Shown one piece after another: positions 53,082-61,179 of a DNA stretch of 64,000 nucleotides. Source of the stretch: Saprospiraceae bacterium. Its GTDB lineage: Bacteria; Bacteroidota; Bacteroidia; Chitinophagales; Saprospiraceae. Under the pieces are notes generated by a model that worked only from the letters and a program-made list of their open reading frames with translations, did no database searches and had not been told where the DNA came from. Every line of letters starts with the position of its first letter. Position 1 is the first letter of the stretch. The stretch spans positions 1-64,000 of the forward strand of contig JANQSS010000325.1 in the NCBI GenBank assembly GCA_028279185.1, written 5' to 3'. The translations under genes and the position numbers were made by a program.

Positions 53082-53453
53082 TGGTTTATTAGTTGAAAAT
53101 GAAGGACATAGTCTATCCTATCAAAGCGGTTAGGTCAATATCTAAATCGAGTTCCTGTTAACCAGATGAACATACTTGATCACAATGTCCTTTAGGTACT
53201 CGAAAAGCGGTCAAATACGTTGATGAATCTTAGGTTTAAGAGCTGTATGCGCTTAACATTTGATAAGAAAGGATAGTAATCGTTAACACTGCTCAACTGA
53301 TTTCAATTTGTCTATTTGAAAATGGGTGATTCCTCAAGTTCGAAGATTTTTTTTGAGCGCCTGTTCGTACTTTTTGGAAGATAGATCAATTCGACGCTAT
53401 TATCCTACTCCTATCTTGTTTAGTTACATTTTAATATTCAAACCGCCAATTAA
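53082..53453. other. Gene-free stretch between rpsP and nhaD
   Basis: Between the divergent rpsP and nhaD promoters I see only AT-rich sequence without a convincing coding frame, RNA gene or long repeat. Confidence 0.5.
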
Positions 53454-53484
53454 TTTGCTTGAATGTAGCTTTCTGCTAATTTTG
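53454..53484 (+). promoter_or_regulatory. Promoter of nhaD
   Basis: TTTG (53454-53457), 19 bases, then TAATTTTG (53477-53484): a complete Bacteroidota sigma-A promoter at the preferred spacing. Transcription would begin near 53491, 28 bases before the nhaD ATG. Confidence 0.8.
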
Positions 53485-53518
53485 ATCGCATAAAACAGTC
53501 AATCAAAACCGCAATTCT

Positions 53519-54817
53519 ATGCTCCCAGTAATCCTTTCATTTATCATCGGGTACGCCTTAATCGTATTTGAGCATCCTCTGAAGTTGGATAAGTCGGTCC
53601 CGGCCTTGTTGATGGGATCAGTATGCTGGGCTCTTTTATCGCTTAGCGGATTGGAGCTTTTCGACGCCCACCACAATCCGGGTGAGATGGGCGAAATCCT
53701 GTTACACCACATTGGTAAAACTGCGGAAATATTGGTATTTCTTATCGGGGCAATGACTATAGTTGAGTTGATTGACTTACACAAGGGCTTCAGCGTAATT
53801 ACCGACCGGATTAAAACCAGAAGTAAAACGAAGATGCTTTGGCTGATCGCAATATTAGCCTTCTTCTTGTCAGCTACCCTGGATAACCTGGCATCTACCA
53901 TTGTATTAGTATCACTTCTTCGACGACTGGTCCCAAATAAAAAGGAACGTCTGTGGTTTGTTTCTCTGGCCGTGATTGCGGCGAATGCAGGTGGAGCCTG
54001 GTCTCCGATTGGTGATGTTACCACTACGATGTTGTGGATCGGTGAGCGTGTGTCAACTTTGGGACTTATTACACACCTCGTTTTACCATCTGTTGCTTGT
54101 GTCCTGGTTCCCGTTTTCATAGCGAGTAGGCTGAAGCCATTCCGAGGAGAAATCACCGGTATGGTCACCGGCTATGATGAATCCGACCAGAAAAAACTAT
54201 TAAGCAGCCACATCATGTTATTTGCCGGCGTAGGCGGGCTTGTTTTCGTTCCGATTTTCAAAACATTGACACACCTCCCACCTTATGTGGGAATGATGTT
54301 TTCTCTGGGTGTGGTATGGCTTGTATCTGAGTACATTCACCCAGAGGAGGATTTTGATGAATCCAAACGACATCTGTACAGTGCACACCATGCTCTGAGT
54401 AGAATCGAGTTGTCAAGCATCATATTTTTCCTTGGAATTTTAATGGCAGTCGCGAGTTTAGAGTCACTGGGCTTGCTGCGTGAAGCGGCTGAATGGATGG
54501 ACCACGTATTGCCAAATCAAGACGTCGTAGTAATGCTCCTTGGAGCATTCTCGGCCTTAATCGACAACGTACCATTGGTCGCTGCATCAATGGGGATGTA
54601 TACCGCAGAAATCGATGCAAAACTGTGGCACTTCATTGCTTATGCGGCCGGAACTGGAGGAAGTATGCTCATCATAGGCAGCGCAGCAGGTGTTGCCGCC
54701 ATGGGTATGGAACGCATTGACTTCATTTGGTACTTAAAAAATATCGCCTGGCTCGCACTCCTAGGATTTCTTGCAGGAGCCGCTGTCTTTTTACTCATGC
54801 AGAATTTTGTGTTTTAA
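53519..54817 (+). CDS. nhaD: Na+/H+ antiporter, NhaD type
   Basis: A 432-residue membrane protein with about 11-12 helices in the ion-transporter superfamily. Typical NhaD stretches are IGYALIVFEHPLKLDKSVPALLMGS, LFFLSATLDNLASTIVLVSLLRRL (here FFLSATLDNLAST), NAGGAWSPIGDVTTTMLWIG and the C-terminal SALIDNVPLVAASMGMY plus AGTGGSMLIIGSAAGVAAMGM. It expels Na+ (or Li+) in exchange for protons at the inner membrane. Such genes are common in marine and salt-tolerant bacteria, which hints at habitat. It is 41 bases upstream of panB. Confidence 0.94.
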   Translation: MLPVILSFIIGYALIVFEHPLKLDKSVPALLMGSVCWALLSLSGLELFDAHHNPGEMGEILLHHIGKTAEILVFLIGAMTIVELIDLHKGFSVITDRIKTRSKTKMLWLIAILAFFLSATLDNLASTIVLVSLLRRLVPNKKERLWFVSLAVIAANAGGAWSPIGDVTTTMLWIGERVSTLGLITHLVLPSVACVLVPVFIASRLKPFRGEITGMVTGYDESDQKKLLSSHIMLFAGVGGLVFVPIFKTLTHLPPYVGMMFSLGVVWLVSEYIHPEEDFDESKRHLYSAHHALSRIELSSIIFFLGILMAVASLESLGLLREAAEWMDHVLPNQDVVVMLLGAFSALIDNVPLVAASMGMYTAEIDAKLWHFIAYAAGTGGSMLIIGSAAGVAAMGMERIDFIWYLKNIAWLALLGFLAGAAVFLLMQNFVF

Positions 54818-54858
54818 ACTTTTACAGCTCCGTGCTATTTTTCATGTAAAAACCAATT

Positions 54859-55674
54859 ATGTCAATCAGTAAAGAGGTCAAACGTATCACGACACACGTA
54901 CTTCAGCGCATGAAGAACGAAGGTGAGAAAATCAGTATGCTGACCGCCTACGATTATTCATTGGCCAAAATTGTTGATGCTGCAGGAATCGACATGATAT
55001 TGGTCGGCGACAGTGCTTCAAATGTGATGGCTGGTCATGAGACCACTTTGCCTATTACGTTAGACCAAATGATCTATCATGCACAATCCGTTGTTCGTGC
55101 TGTGAAAAAATCATTTGTTGTAGTGGACTTACCATTTGGTTCTTATCAAGGCAATTCAAGACGAGCCCTGGAGTCGGCCATTCGAATAATGAAAGAAACA
55201 GGTGGGCATGGTGTCAAATTAGAAGGCGGAGCAGAAATTCAAGAATCCGTGACCCGCATTCTATCCGCTGGTATCCCCGTCATGGGTCATTTAGGGTTGA
55301 CGCCACAATCAATATATAAGTTTGGAACGTATACCGTTAGGGCTAAAGAGAAGGCAGAAGCTCAAAAATTGAAGTCGGATGCCAAATTGTTAGAGGAGTT
55401 GGGATGTTTCGGAATTGTGTTGGAAAAGATACCTGCGACTTTGGCCAGGGAAGTTGCAGAATCGGTACAAATTCCAATCATAGGTATTGGTGCGGGGCCA
55501 GATGTTGATGGTCAGGTATTGGTTTTACACGACGTACTTGGATTGACCAAGGATTTTCATCCTCGTTTTTTGCGACGTTACATGGACCTTTACGATGGAA
55601 TTAAAGGAGCGGTGGAGCAATATATTTCTGATGTTAAGTCAGTTGACTTTCCAAATGCAAACGAAAAGTATTAA
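54859..55674 (+). CDS. panB: 3-methyl-2-oxobutanoate hydroxymethyltransferase
   Basis: A 271-residue TIM-barrel enzyme with the full PanB pattern: [79 protein letters not shown] and the VxxIPxxL-type [24 protein letters not shown]. It adds a hydroxymethyl group from methylene-tetrahydrofolate to ketoisovalerate for pantothenate and coenzyme A synthesis. The other pan genes are not here. Start and length fit the family. Confidence 0.97.
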   Translation: MSISKEVKRITTHVLQRMKNEGEKISMLTAYDYSLAKIVDAAGIDMILVGDSASNVMAGHETTLPITLDQMIYHAQSVVRAVKKSFVVVDLPFGSYQGNSRRALESAIRIMKETGGHGVKLEGGAEIQESVTRILSAGIPVMGHLGLTPQSIYKFGTYTVRAKEKAEAQKLKSDAKLLEELGCFGIVLEKIPATLAREVAESVQIPIIGIGAGPDVDGQVLVLHDVLGLTKDFHPRFLRRYMDLYDGIKGAVEQYISDVKSVDFPNANEKY

Positions 55675-55751
55675 TTGAATTCAACGACTATTCAATACAT
55701 CATAATTAGTTCTTCTCAATATTATTTACGAACCTGAGTTTTACCTTTTTC

Positions 55752-56756
55752 ATGCGTTTAAAAAAAATTCTATTAATTAGTTTTTTGGCGTTAATTGTAT
55801 TCGGATTATTATTCGCCTATCTGGGGTATAATGCGATCTATGGTCCAAATGTCAACGCGGAAGAAGGTCGTGTGTTTTTTATCGAACAAAACGATGAGGC
55901 GTCAGACATATTAGCAAACCTCAAAGAGCAACGTATTTTTGAAACCAGTGATTACTTAGATTTAATCGCTGACCGCATGTCGTTTAAGCAAAGTTCACCT
56001 AAACCCGGTCGATATATAATAGAACATCGAAGTTCGATTTACGATGCGTTAAATACATTGCGTCTCGGAAACCAAACTCCAGTGAGTCTTACTATACGCG
56101 GGTTCCGAAAAATCGAAGATCTTGCAGGTTATTTGGGTGCACATTTGATGTATGACTCGACACATTATATTAAAAGCATCAGAGAAGACACCTACACTTC
56201 TTTATGCAATTTTTTACCAGATACGTATGAATTTTATTGGTCCACTTCCGGTCCTGATTTTGATACACGTATGAAAACGTATGCTGAACAGTTTTGGGCC
56301 GGAAAGAGGTTGACCATTCTAGGTAAATCTTTCTTACCCTGTGAAGTAATAACCTTAGCTTCTATAGTGGAGAAAGAAACAGCTTATGACAAAGAAAAGC
56401 CCGATGTCGCGGGCGTCTATATTAACCGTTTGAAGAAAAACATGCCGTTGCAAGCAGACCCGACCGTAATTTATAGCATGAATGATTTTTCAATTCGTCG
56501 TGTTTTGAAACGTTATTTATCGGTAGAAAGTCCGTACAATACCTACTTGCATACCGGACTTCCGCCAGGTCCAATTTGTATGCCATCAAAAGCATCAATA
56601 TTGGCTGTTATCAATGCCAATAAGCATGACTACATCTACTTTTGTGCAAAAGCAGATAACAGCGGTACACATGCCTTTGCCGAAACGTTAGCGCAGCACA
56701 ATCGCAATGCGCGGGCCTTTCAAAGATGGCTGAATCAACGCGGTATTCGTAACTAA
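55752..56756 (+). CDS. mltG: Endolytic murein transglycosylase MltG
   Basis: A 334-residue protein with one N-terminal membrane anchor (ILLISFLALIVFGLLFAYLGY) and a periplasmic YceG-like domain. The catalytic region is CEVITLASIVEKETAYDKEKPDVAGVYINRLKKNMPLQADPTVIYS, with the Glu of IVEKE, and it ends in PYNTYLHTGLPPGPICMPSKASILAVI. It cuts nascent peptidoglycan strands and limits glycan length. It is 78 bases after panB and 58 before tilS. Confidence 0.96.
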   Translation: MRLKKILLISFLALIVFGLLFAYLGYNAIYGPNVNAEEGRVFFIEQNDEASDILANLKEQRIFETSDYLDLIADRMSFKQSSPKPGRYIIEHRSSIYDALNTLRLGNQTPVSLTIRGFRKIEDLAGYLGAHLMYDSTHYIKSIREDTYTSLCNFLPDTYEFYWSTSGPDFDTRMKTYAEQFWAGKRLTILGKSFLPCEVITLASIVEKETAYDKEKPDVAGVYINRLKKNMPLQADPTVIYSMNDFSIRRVLKRYLSVESPYNTYLHTGLPPGPICMPSKASILAVINANKHDYIYFCAKADNSGTHAFAETLAQHNRNARAFQRWLNQRGIRN

Positions 56757-56814
56757 TACATGCCTCTCTATACGTCGGTGCACCTCCATTTTAAAAATAC
56801 TGTAAATTAGTCGC

Positions 56815-58125
56815 ATGGCGATAGATTTACATAGACAATTCATTGATTTTGTAAATGCCAATTCACTCTTCAAGAAAGACGATGTACTTCTGGTTGGTGT
56901 AAGCGCGGGAATAGACTCTATGACCCTTTGTCACCTACTTTTGAAAGAAGATATTCGATTTCATATCGCACATGTCAATTACAATTTACGCGGAGACGAA
57001 TCCAGAGGTGACGAATTCTTTGTTCGGCGGTTTGCGCAAAACTACTTTATCCCTGTCCATGTCAAAAATATTAATGAGCCGCCCAAAGGGAACACGCAAC
57101 AATGGGCACGAAATATTCGGTACAATTTTTATGAAAAAATTCGAATTGAGCAAAACCTAGACTACATCGCGACCGGACATCAATTCGACGATCAAATTGA
57201 AACATTTTTGCTAAATTTTACTCGCGGATCCGGAATTAATGGCCTGAAAGGCATTGCAATTCGTAGAAATAACATTATCCGTCCACTGCTATTTGCACGG
57301 AAATCAATAATTGAATCGTATGCCAAAAAAAATAATGTAGACTGGCGGGAAGATACAACTAATGCGGAAGACAAATACAATCGAAATATCATACGTCACC
57401 ACATCGTCCCACATTTAAATCAACTTAGGGAAAATGACGAAGGAATGCGTCGGACATTTGAGCTATGCCAAAATCTTCAGGTTTGGATACATGAATATTT
57501 CAGTAAAAAACTGAATTCCTACCAACAAAAAAAGAACGAATGGCGTATTGCATTAAATGACTTCAACCAATCAACAGGACAATTTGAACTATACCAAATA
57601 CTAAATCATTTTGGCTTTAATAGCAGCCAGGTCCAGGATATTGTTGCCACAAATCATACCGGACGAAAATTTATAAGTCAATCCCATCTGGCTGTTAGAG
57701 ATCGAACAGACATATTAGTTCGCAAAAAACTAAGAATAAGTTACAGCGAACAAGTAATCGAAAAATTTGACAGCCCCATAAATGTTGTTGCCGGTGGTAA
57801 AACGATAAAATTCGTTATTGAAGACGGTAATACCATTGACAAAGAATTAAATCGCTGTTATTTTGACTTAACAGAAATTATCTGGCCACTGACTATTAGA
57901 CGTTGGCGAAGCGGTGATAGATTCCAACCATTCGGAATGTTCGGAAAAACTAAAAAAGTTTCCGATTTACTCGTTCACCTGAAGTTGTCATTCTTTGACA
58001 AGGAGTCCACTGTTGTATTAGTAGATGGTTCAGATAAAATTTTGTGGGTTATTGGGCATAGACGATCAATACATGCCTCCGTTCATGAAAGCACAAGGCA
58101 ATGCCTTGTTGTCGAAGTTGAATAA
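56815..58125 (+). CDS. tilS: tRNA(Ile)-lysidine synthetase
   Basis: A 436-residue protein. The PP-loop is VGVSAGIDSMTLCHLL (residues 27-42), a variant of SGGxDS in which the second position is Ala31. It continues with HVNYNLRGDESRGDEFFVR, YNFYEKI, IATGHQFDDQIETFLLNFTRGSG, RPLLFARKSIIESYAKKNNVDWREDTTN and NIIRHHIVPHL. The TilS C-terminal domain ends in LTIRRWRSGDRFQPFGMFGKTKKVSDLL. It attaches lysine to the wobble C of the minor tRNA-Ile, allowing AUA reading. It is essential in most bacteria. A bidirectional terminator follows. Confidence 0.95.
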   Translation: MAIDLHRQFIDFVNANSLFKKDDVLLVGVSAGIDSMTLCHLLLKEDIRFHIAHVNYNLRGDESRGDEFFVRRFAQNYFIPVHVKNINEPPKGNTQQWARNIRYNFYEKIRIEQNLDYIATGHQFDDQIETFLLNFTRGSGINGLKGIAIRRNNIIRPLLFARKSIIESYAKKNNVDWREDTTNAEDKYNRNIIRHHIVPHLNQLRENDEGMRRTFELCQNLQVWIHEYFSKKLNSYQQKKNEWRIALNDFNQSTGQFELYQILNHFGFNSSQVQDIVATNHTGRKFISQSHLAVRDRTDILVRKKLRISYSEQVIEKFDSPINVVAGGKTIKFVIEDGNTIDKELNRCYFDLTEIIWPLTIRRWRSGDRFQPFGMFGKTKKVSDLLVHLKLSFFDKESTVVLVDGSDKILWVIGHRRSIHASVHESTRQCLVVEVE

Positions 58126-58158
58126 AAAAAGGAGCCCAAATTGGACTCCTCTTTTTTA
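58122..58158. terminator. Bidirectional terminator between tilS and the TonB-dependent receptor
   Basis: AAAAAAAGGAG before and CTCCTCTTTTTT after an inner CCAA/TTGG helix, with one C-A mismatch. The flanking A and T runs suit both convergent genes, which stop at 58125 and 58175. Confidence 0.85.
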
Positions 58159-58174
58159 TTGTCGAATATTCATT

Positions 58175-60808
58175 CTAAAAACGTAAAGAAGCGCCTGCTT
58201 TTATGAGGGTTCCGTTAAAACCAAATTGATTTACTTCCCAGGGGTATCTGAAACGACCACCTAAATCAGTCACGACGTCATCTTTAGGATCGATCTCATC
58301 AGGGTACACGTCGAAAAGGTTGTTTATGGTTAAATTTAAATTCAACTTATCTGTTGCTTTATATCCAACAATCAGATCGGTAAGGACGCGAGATCCAAAC
58401 GTTTGATCGTTGGCAGGATTGTCCGCATGCTGCCATGTAACTTCCCCAAAATAGGTATTATTCAAGGATACACTTAATTTATTCAAATCAAGTGTTGCAC
58501 CCAACATTGCCTTCAAATCAGGTCGAGCGGTAGTAACTCGCGACTGCTCCTTTCTATTAAAGATATCGTACCCGGCAGTTGCAAGTACTCCCGGAGCTTG
58601 AATTTGACCGTCAATTTCCGTTTTATTCGAATTTATTGCTAGAACTAAATCAATACGCGCATTATCACTTATGTCAATATTGTCATAATTTAGAACAACA
58701 TCCAGACCTGAGGTTTTTGTATCCATAGCATTAACGAAGAATTTAATACTCGTTACGTCATTGTCTATTAATATTTGTTCAACAGGGTTGGTAATACCAT
58801 CATCAAGAAACCCAATTTCCCCGGTAAACAATACGCGATTATCCAAGTCGATATTATAATAATCGACGGCTATGGAAAATTGATCGGTAATTTTATACGT
58901 TATTCCGGCGGTAATATTAAATGCCTCTTCAGCATCCAGTGCAGGAACCCCTAATCCTTTAATAACTGGGCTCACATTGTTGAAGGTTCCTTGATTAGAA
59001 ACTGTACCTCCCGATACAAGCGTTTGTACATTACTCAAATAGACCTGGTGCAATGATGGAGCTCTGAAACCGGTACTTACCGACCCTCGAACTGCTCCTC
59101 TATTTTCGCCGATGAGGTATCTTGCGTTTACTTTCCAAGAAACATTATCACCAAAGTCAGAATAATTTTCATAGCGCACCGCACCCCCGATTAAGAATGC
59201 GTCTGTTGCATCCCAATCGACAGAAGCATAAACGCCCACATTCGTTCTATCCTCAGTCAAAGCATTTGTTGTATCGAGACCCGGAAAGGATTGTGCTCCG
59301 GCTTGCAAACCATTCATTCCGTCTAAATAAGATTCAGGTTGACCAGCAGTTACGTCAAATTCTTCTCTTCTTGCCTCTGTTCCAAAAGAAACTGTTATGG
59401 CATCAAATGTTCGCGATACGTCCAAATTTCCAATTATGTTTCCAAATTTGTAGCCGCCTGCATCAAAATTAGTTGGGCTCGCGGCACCCATAGATCGGTT
59501 AATAGTATTGCCTATTGTGTAATCAACTGAATTTGAGCCCAAAGTAAAACTCAGATCCGTATTCCAGCCTCCCAACACGAGTTCGTTCCCAATTGAAAAT
59601 GAATAATCATTGATACCTGTTTCGAACGTTGGTTGAAATCCTTGATACTCCTGACCGCTTGGAGTGAGCAGTCCATAGTCCGTATCCACCCAGTACGGCG
59701 CACGATATAGTGCAAAGGATGTTCCATCACGCCTAGTATACCCACCAAAAGCATAGAGTTTCCCTTCATTTGCTTTGTATGGGAGCCCGAAATTGGTATA
59801 AATGGAGAATTTGTCATATTCAGGTTGACCTATAGTCATGCCCAAGTCGGGATTGGCTTGTATCCAGGGGTTCGTACCGTCAACACCAAACAAATCATCA
59901 CGACCTGGTTCCCCTGCCCGATTTGTTTCATCCTGATGGTAATAACTAGCCGTAAAGTTCACGTAACCTGCATCTCCGACTGAAAATCCTTTATTTATAT
60001 CAGCATTGTACTGCACACCATCTCCTTCTGTAGTCACACCACCACCTACAGTAACTTCTCCACGCGTCGCGCTTTCTTTCAACACGATGTTTACAACACC
60101 GGCAATCGCGTCAGATCCATACTGTGCACTTGCACCATCACGTAACACTTCAACTCGCTCGATCGCTGCTGCCGGAACACTTTTCATATCTGTACCAACC
60201 TCTCCTTTTCCTGGTGTATCATTGACATAAACCAGAGCGGATTGATTTTTTCGTTTTCCATTTATCAAAACTAAAGTTCTTGATGGGCCAAGGTTTCTCA
60301 ATTCGGAAGGATCAAAATGAGCCGTAGCATCCGAGATGGTTTGATTTGTGGAGTTATAAGACGGCACCCGATAATTGATCATTTGCTCGACTGTACCTTG
60401 CCCGCTTCTGCGTAATTCAGCTGCATTTATGTTGTCAATTGGTACGGGTGATGCAAGTACGGTGCGAGCTCGACCGCGCGTTCCAACAACAACCACTTCG
60501 TCGATGGCAAGACCAGGCGACATGGTAACATCTCCCAGCGCTGTGTTTTCAACAATGATAACCTTAGAACTATAACCCGTATAGCCTAATTCCAGCGTCA
60601 CCGGCAATTCGCTGACCGATAATTCGAAATTGCCATCTAAATCAGTTACAGTTCCTATTGATGTTCCCATAAGCATTACCGTGGCCCCTATGAGCGGTTC
60701 ATTCGAATTTTCTTCGACGACATGTCCGGTAATGACTTGTTGGCAAAATGCCAAATTGGCCAACAAGACGAAGCTCATGGACAATGTAACTAGTAAAAAT
60801 TTTTTCAT
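58175..60808 (-). CDS. TonB-dependent receptor with carboxypeptidase-regulatory-like N-terminal domain
   Basis: An 877-residue protein. A signal peptide (MKKFLLVTLSMSFVLLANLAFC) precedes a CarboxypepD_reg-like domain (~24-110: ITGHVVEENSNEPLIGATVMLMGTSIGTVTDLDGNF). The plug follows (~115-240: RRSGQGTVEQMINY, LRNLGPSRTLVLINGKRKN, IERVEVLRDGASAQYGSDAIAGVVNIVLK). The rest is a 22-strand barrel ending in NQFGFNGTLIKAGASLRF. It imports an unknown ligand across the outer membrane using TonB energy. It has no SusD partner next to it, so polysaccharide uptake of the SusCD kind is unlikely. It is monocistronic. Confidence 0.94.
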   Translation of the reverse strand: MKKFLLVTLSMSFVLLANLAFCQQVITGHVVEENSNEPLIGATVMLMGTSIGTVTDLDGNFELSVSELPVTLELGYTGYSSKVIIVENTALGDVTMSPGLAIDEVVVVGTRGRARTVLASPVPIDNINAAELRRSGQGTVEQMINYRVPSYNSTNQTISDATAHFDPSELRNLGPSRTLVLINGKRKNQSALVYVNDTPGKGEVGTDMKSVPAAAIERVEVLRDGASAQYGSDAIAGVVNIVLKESATRGEVTVGGGVTTEGDGVQYNADINKGFSVGDAGYVNFTASYYHQDETNRAGEPGRDDLFGVDGTNPWIQANPDLGMTIGQPEYDKFSIYTNFGLPYKANEGKLYAFGGYTRRDGTSFALYRAPYWVDTDYGLLTPSGQEYQGFQPTFETGINDYSFSIGNELVLGGWNTDLSFTLGSNSVDYTIGNTINRSMGAASPTNFDAGGYKFGNIIGNLDVSRTFDAITVSFGTEARREEFDVTAGQPESYLDGMNGLQAGAQSFPGLDTTNALTEDRTNVGVYASVDWDATDAFLIGGAVRYENYSDFGDNVSWKVNARYLIGENRGAVRGSVSTGFRAPSLHQVYLSNVQTLVSGGTVSNQGTFNNVSPVIKGLGVPALDAEEAFNITAGITYKITDQFSIAVDYYNIDLDNRVLFTGEIGFLDDGITNPVEQILIDNDVTSIKFFVNAMDTKTSGLDVVLNYDNIDISDNARIDLVLAINSNKTEIDGQIQAPGVLATAGYDIFNRKEQSRVTTARPDLKAMLGATLDLNKLSVSLNNTYFGEVTWQHADNPANDQTFGSRVLTDLIVGYKATDKLNLNLTINNLFDVYPDEIDPKDDVVTDLGGRFRYPWEVNQFGFNGTLIKAGASLRF

Positions 60809-61124
60809 GGTAATAGCATTTAAGTAATTGAATTTTTGATTATTGTACAGTATATCATATCAAATATACATAACAAAATTTTGTAATGTGAAGATTCGAT
60901 GCATTTAAGCAAACCGTACTTATCCTGATGCTGCAACTATGGCTTATCCACGATTTCTTAAGGCGACCACTATCCCAATGGTCTTTCATGCAAACGCCGA
61001 CCCCAAATTCAATGCGGACAAAAGGCTATTTGGCAAATATTGTTCTGAATAAGGTTGTGGCTGTCGAAAAACAGAAGGCTTACCGTAGGAACACAATGAT
61101 ACCTTGCTCAATGCTTATAACACA
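60809..61124. other. Gene-free stretch upstream of the receptor
   Basis: About 315 bases holding the receptor leader and -7 box (60861-60868). A 73-codon plus-strand frame (60928-61149) shows no family features and runs into the terminator, so I do not call it a gene. Confidence 0.5.
60861..60868 (-). promoter_or_regulatory. Probable -7 box of the receptor gene (TATATTTG)
   Basis: Exact TAnnTTTG on the minus strand, 53 bases before the receptor ATG. No clear TTG at the expected spacing. Confidence 0.45.
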
Positions 61125-61156
61125 AAAAGCCTCAACCCGCGAGGATTGAGGCTTTT
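61125..61156 (-). terminator. Rho-independent terminator of the metallopeptidase gene
   Basis: Perfect 11-bp stem AAAAGCCTCAA (61125-61135) / TTGAGGCTTTT (61146-61156) with a 10-base loop, 24 bases beyond the stop at 61180. Confidence 0.9.
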
Positions 61157-61179
61157 ATTATCTAACATCGGATCTTCGT

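Noticed and set aside
53503-54168. 221-codon minus-strand frame opposite nhaD
   Set aside because: nhaD is clear and has a perfect promoter; the antisense frame has no recognisable domain and an implausible composition.
58175-60808. SusC-type receptor of a polysaccharide locus
   Set aside because: No SusD-like lipoprotein or glycoside hydrolase gene is adjacent, so only a general TonB-dependent receptor is supported.
60928-61149. 73-codon plus-strand frame in the gap upstream of the receptor
   Set aside because: It extends into a terminator hairpin and shows no similarity or composition typical of the neighbouring genes.
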